Shown here piece after piece: positions 20,377-21,466 of a stretch of DNA of 21,466 nt. The notes beneath the pieces were generated by a model. The model made no database searches. It was given only the letters and a program-made list of their open reading frames with translations, and had not been told where the DNA came from. The stretch's first letter is position 1. Every line of letters starts with the position of its first letter. The DNA lies in IMG/VR virus record IMGVR_UViG_3300042563_001803, positions 1-21,466 of that record, one strand, 5' to 3'. Origin of the DNA: a virus. Made by a program: the position numbers and the translations under genes.

Positions 20377-21466
20377 ATGAGTCAAGTACAATTGAATGTA
20401 GAAGAATTAAAAGATTTTATTAAACACATGGTTAAGAATAACCAACATATTCAAGCTGAAGGTAAAGTACCTGTAGCAATTAATATTGAAGGTGATGCCG
20501 GTCTAGGTAAAACTTCTGCTATCATGCAGTTAGGTAAAGAACTTAATATGCAAGTTGTAAAATTAAATCTATCTCAGATAGAAGAATTAGGTGACTTAGT
20601 TGGTTTTCCTGTAAAAGAATTTGAGATCACAAATGCAGAAGGTAAGTCTACCTGGATTAATGAAGTTCAGATAGATGCAGCTATGAAGAAAGGATACAAA
20701 GTTGGTGCTAAAAGAATGGCACATGCTGCTCCTGAATGGATTCAAGGTAAAGGTGAAGGTGGTTTCTTAGTATTAGATGATTATACTAGAGCTGATCATA
20801 GATTCATGCAAGCAACCATGGAAATCTTAGATAGACAGGAATATGTATCCTGGAAGTTACCTAAGAACTGGCATGTTATCCTTACTACTAATCCTGATAA
20901 TGGTGATTACAATGTAACTACATTAGATGTTGCTCAAAAGACAAGATTTATTTCTTGTGAGCTAAAGTATGATGCAAATGTCTGGGCTAAATGGGCAGAG
21001 AATGCTGATATAGATGGTAGATGTATAAACTTTATGTTGATGAATCCTGAGCTAGTAACTCAAAGAATTAATCCTAGAAGTATTACTACATTTTTCAATG
21101 CTATTAGTTCTATTCCTAAGTTTGAAGATAACTTACCTTTAATTCAAATGATTGGTGAAGGTTCTGTTGGTCCTGACTTTAGTTCTATGTTTACTATGTT
21201 TATTAATAATAAGTTAGATAAGATTATTTCTCCGGAAGATATCTTAACTAAAGATGAAGCATATGTAATGGGAGCTCTGACAAGTGCAGTTGGTGAAGAT
21301 GATGAGTTTAGAGCAGATTTAGCAAGTATAATTGCAACTAGAGTAATTAATTATTCTTTAGTTTATGCTAATAAAAATAGTGTAACTGATGCAATGAATC
21401 AAAGACTAATTAAACTTACAACTGATTGTAAAGCATTCACTAATGACCTTAGATATTATATGGTTA
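20377..21466 (+). CDS. MoxR-type AAA+ ATPase (cut by window edge)
   Basis: The gene starts at AAAGTTATG and remains open to the right edge (at least 363 residues), so it is partial at the 3' end. Walker A is G39-D-A-G-L-G-K-T46, Walker B is F130-L-V-L-D-D-Y136, and the sensor-1 strand is L-T-T-N-P-D-N near 169-175. The order and spacing fit the MoxR/CbbQ branch of AAA+ proteins, which act as chaperones with VWA-domain partners. It is adjacent to the VWA-like gene, so the two probably form one complex. Walker B ends in D-D rather than the common D-E. Confidence 0.85.
   Translation, partial: MSQVQLNVEELKDFIKHMVKNNQHIQAEGKVPVAINIEGDAGLGKTSAIMQLGKELNMQVVKLNLSQIEELGDLVGFPVKEFEITNAEGKSTWINEVQIDAAMKKGYKVGAKRMAHAAPEWIQGKGEGGFLVLDDYTRADHRFMQATMEILDRQEYVSWKLPKNWHVILTTNPDNGDYNVTTLDVAQKTRFISCELKYDANVWAKWAENADIDGRCINFMLMNPELVTQRINPRSITTFFNAISSIPKFEDNLPLIQMIGEGSVGPDFSSMFTMFINNKLDKIISPEDILTKDEAYVMGALTSAVGEDDEFRADLASIIATRVINYSLVYANKNSVTDAMNQRLIKLTTDCKAFTNDLRYYMV

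Noticed and set aside
1-21466. Stop-codon reassignment as in some crAss-like phages
   Set aside because: TAG (for example 3291, 5932, 11738) and TGA (7909, 8980, 9589) end genes at sensible positions, and recognised families show no in-frame stops.
1-21466. CRISPR arrays, insertion sequences, integrase or attachment sites
   Set aside because: No regularly spaced repeats, transposase motifs or flanking direct repeats were seen.

Overview
The window reads as the genome of a large, AT-rich (about 30% G+C by eye) double-stranded DNA phage of a Bacteroidota host, most likely crAss-like (Crassvirales) or a close relative. The reasons are the gene set (compact SF2 helicase, DnaB-type helicase, TOPRIM primase, Sak4-like ATPase with an SSB-like partner, family-1 uracil-DNA glycosylase, HNH and GIY-YIG-like nucleases, MoxR/VWA pair), dense packing with ATGA/TAATG/GTGA overlaps, and start codons preceded by A/T-rich TTATG or AATATG contexts with almost no Shine-Dalgarno sequence. 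TAA, TAG and TGA all end genes here, so the standard bacterial code fits. The phage assignment rests on gene content and my memory of protein families; no search was run.

Layout. 1-351 has no convincing gene but holds a terminator and a series of hairpins closed by a perfect 10-bp long-range pairing, a candidate structured RNA. 352-2878 carries small proteins, a two-TM protein, a tiny lipoprotein, a coiled-coil/TM protein and a membrane-anchored glucosaminidase-type hydrolase; together they look like a lysis or envelope cassette. 2879-3940 holds two conserved-looking phage genes bounded by strong terminators, with an 18-bp perfect palindrome between them. 3953-6449 holds an HNH nuclease, an SF2 helicase and a ClpS-like adaptor. 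6450-10048 is a tightly overlapped run of small accessory genes: an HTH protein, several membrane or secreted proteins and several families recurrent in Bacteroidota phages.

9984-12041 switches strand. A minus-strand pair (metallophosphoesterase and a small partner) and a single minus-strand gene surround a plus-strand NinB-like gene. 12065-17612 is the replication and repair core: UDG, a putative replisome accessory protein, DnaB-like helicase, a conserved unknown, Sak4-like ATPase, SSB-like protein, terminator and primase. 17609-21466 holds a GIY-YIG-like nuclease, DUF6878-like and DUF6915-like proteins, a CxxC protein, a metallopeptidase-like/VWA protein and a MoxR-type AAA+ ATPase cut by the right edge.

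Working together, helicase, primase, SSB and Sak4/NinB/HNH proteins would replicate and recombine the phage DNA. The UDG and phosphoesterase would act in DNA or nucleotide metabolism. The ClpS-like protein and the MoxR/VWA module are the likeliest points of contact with host protein quality control or conflict systems. No tRNA, CRISPR array, insertion sequence or integrase was seen, and no structural gene could be assigned with certainty.
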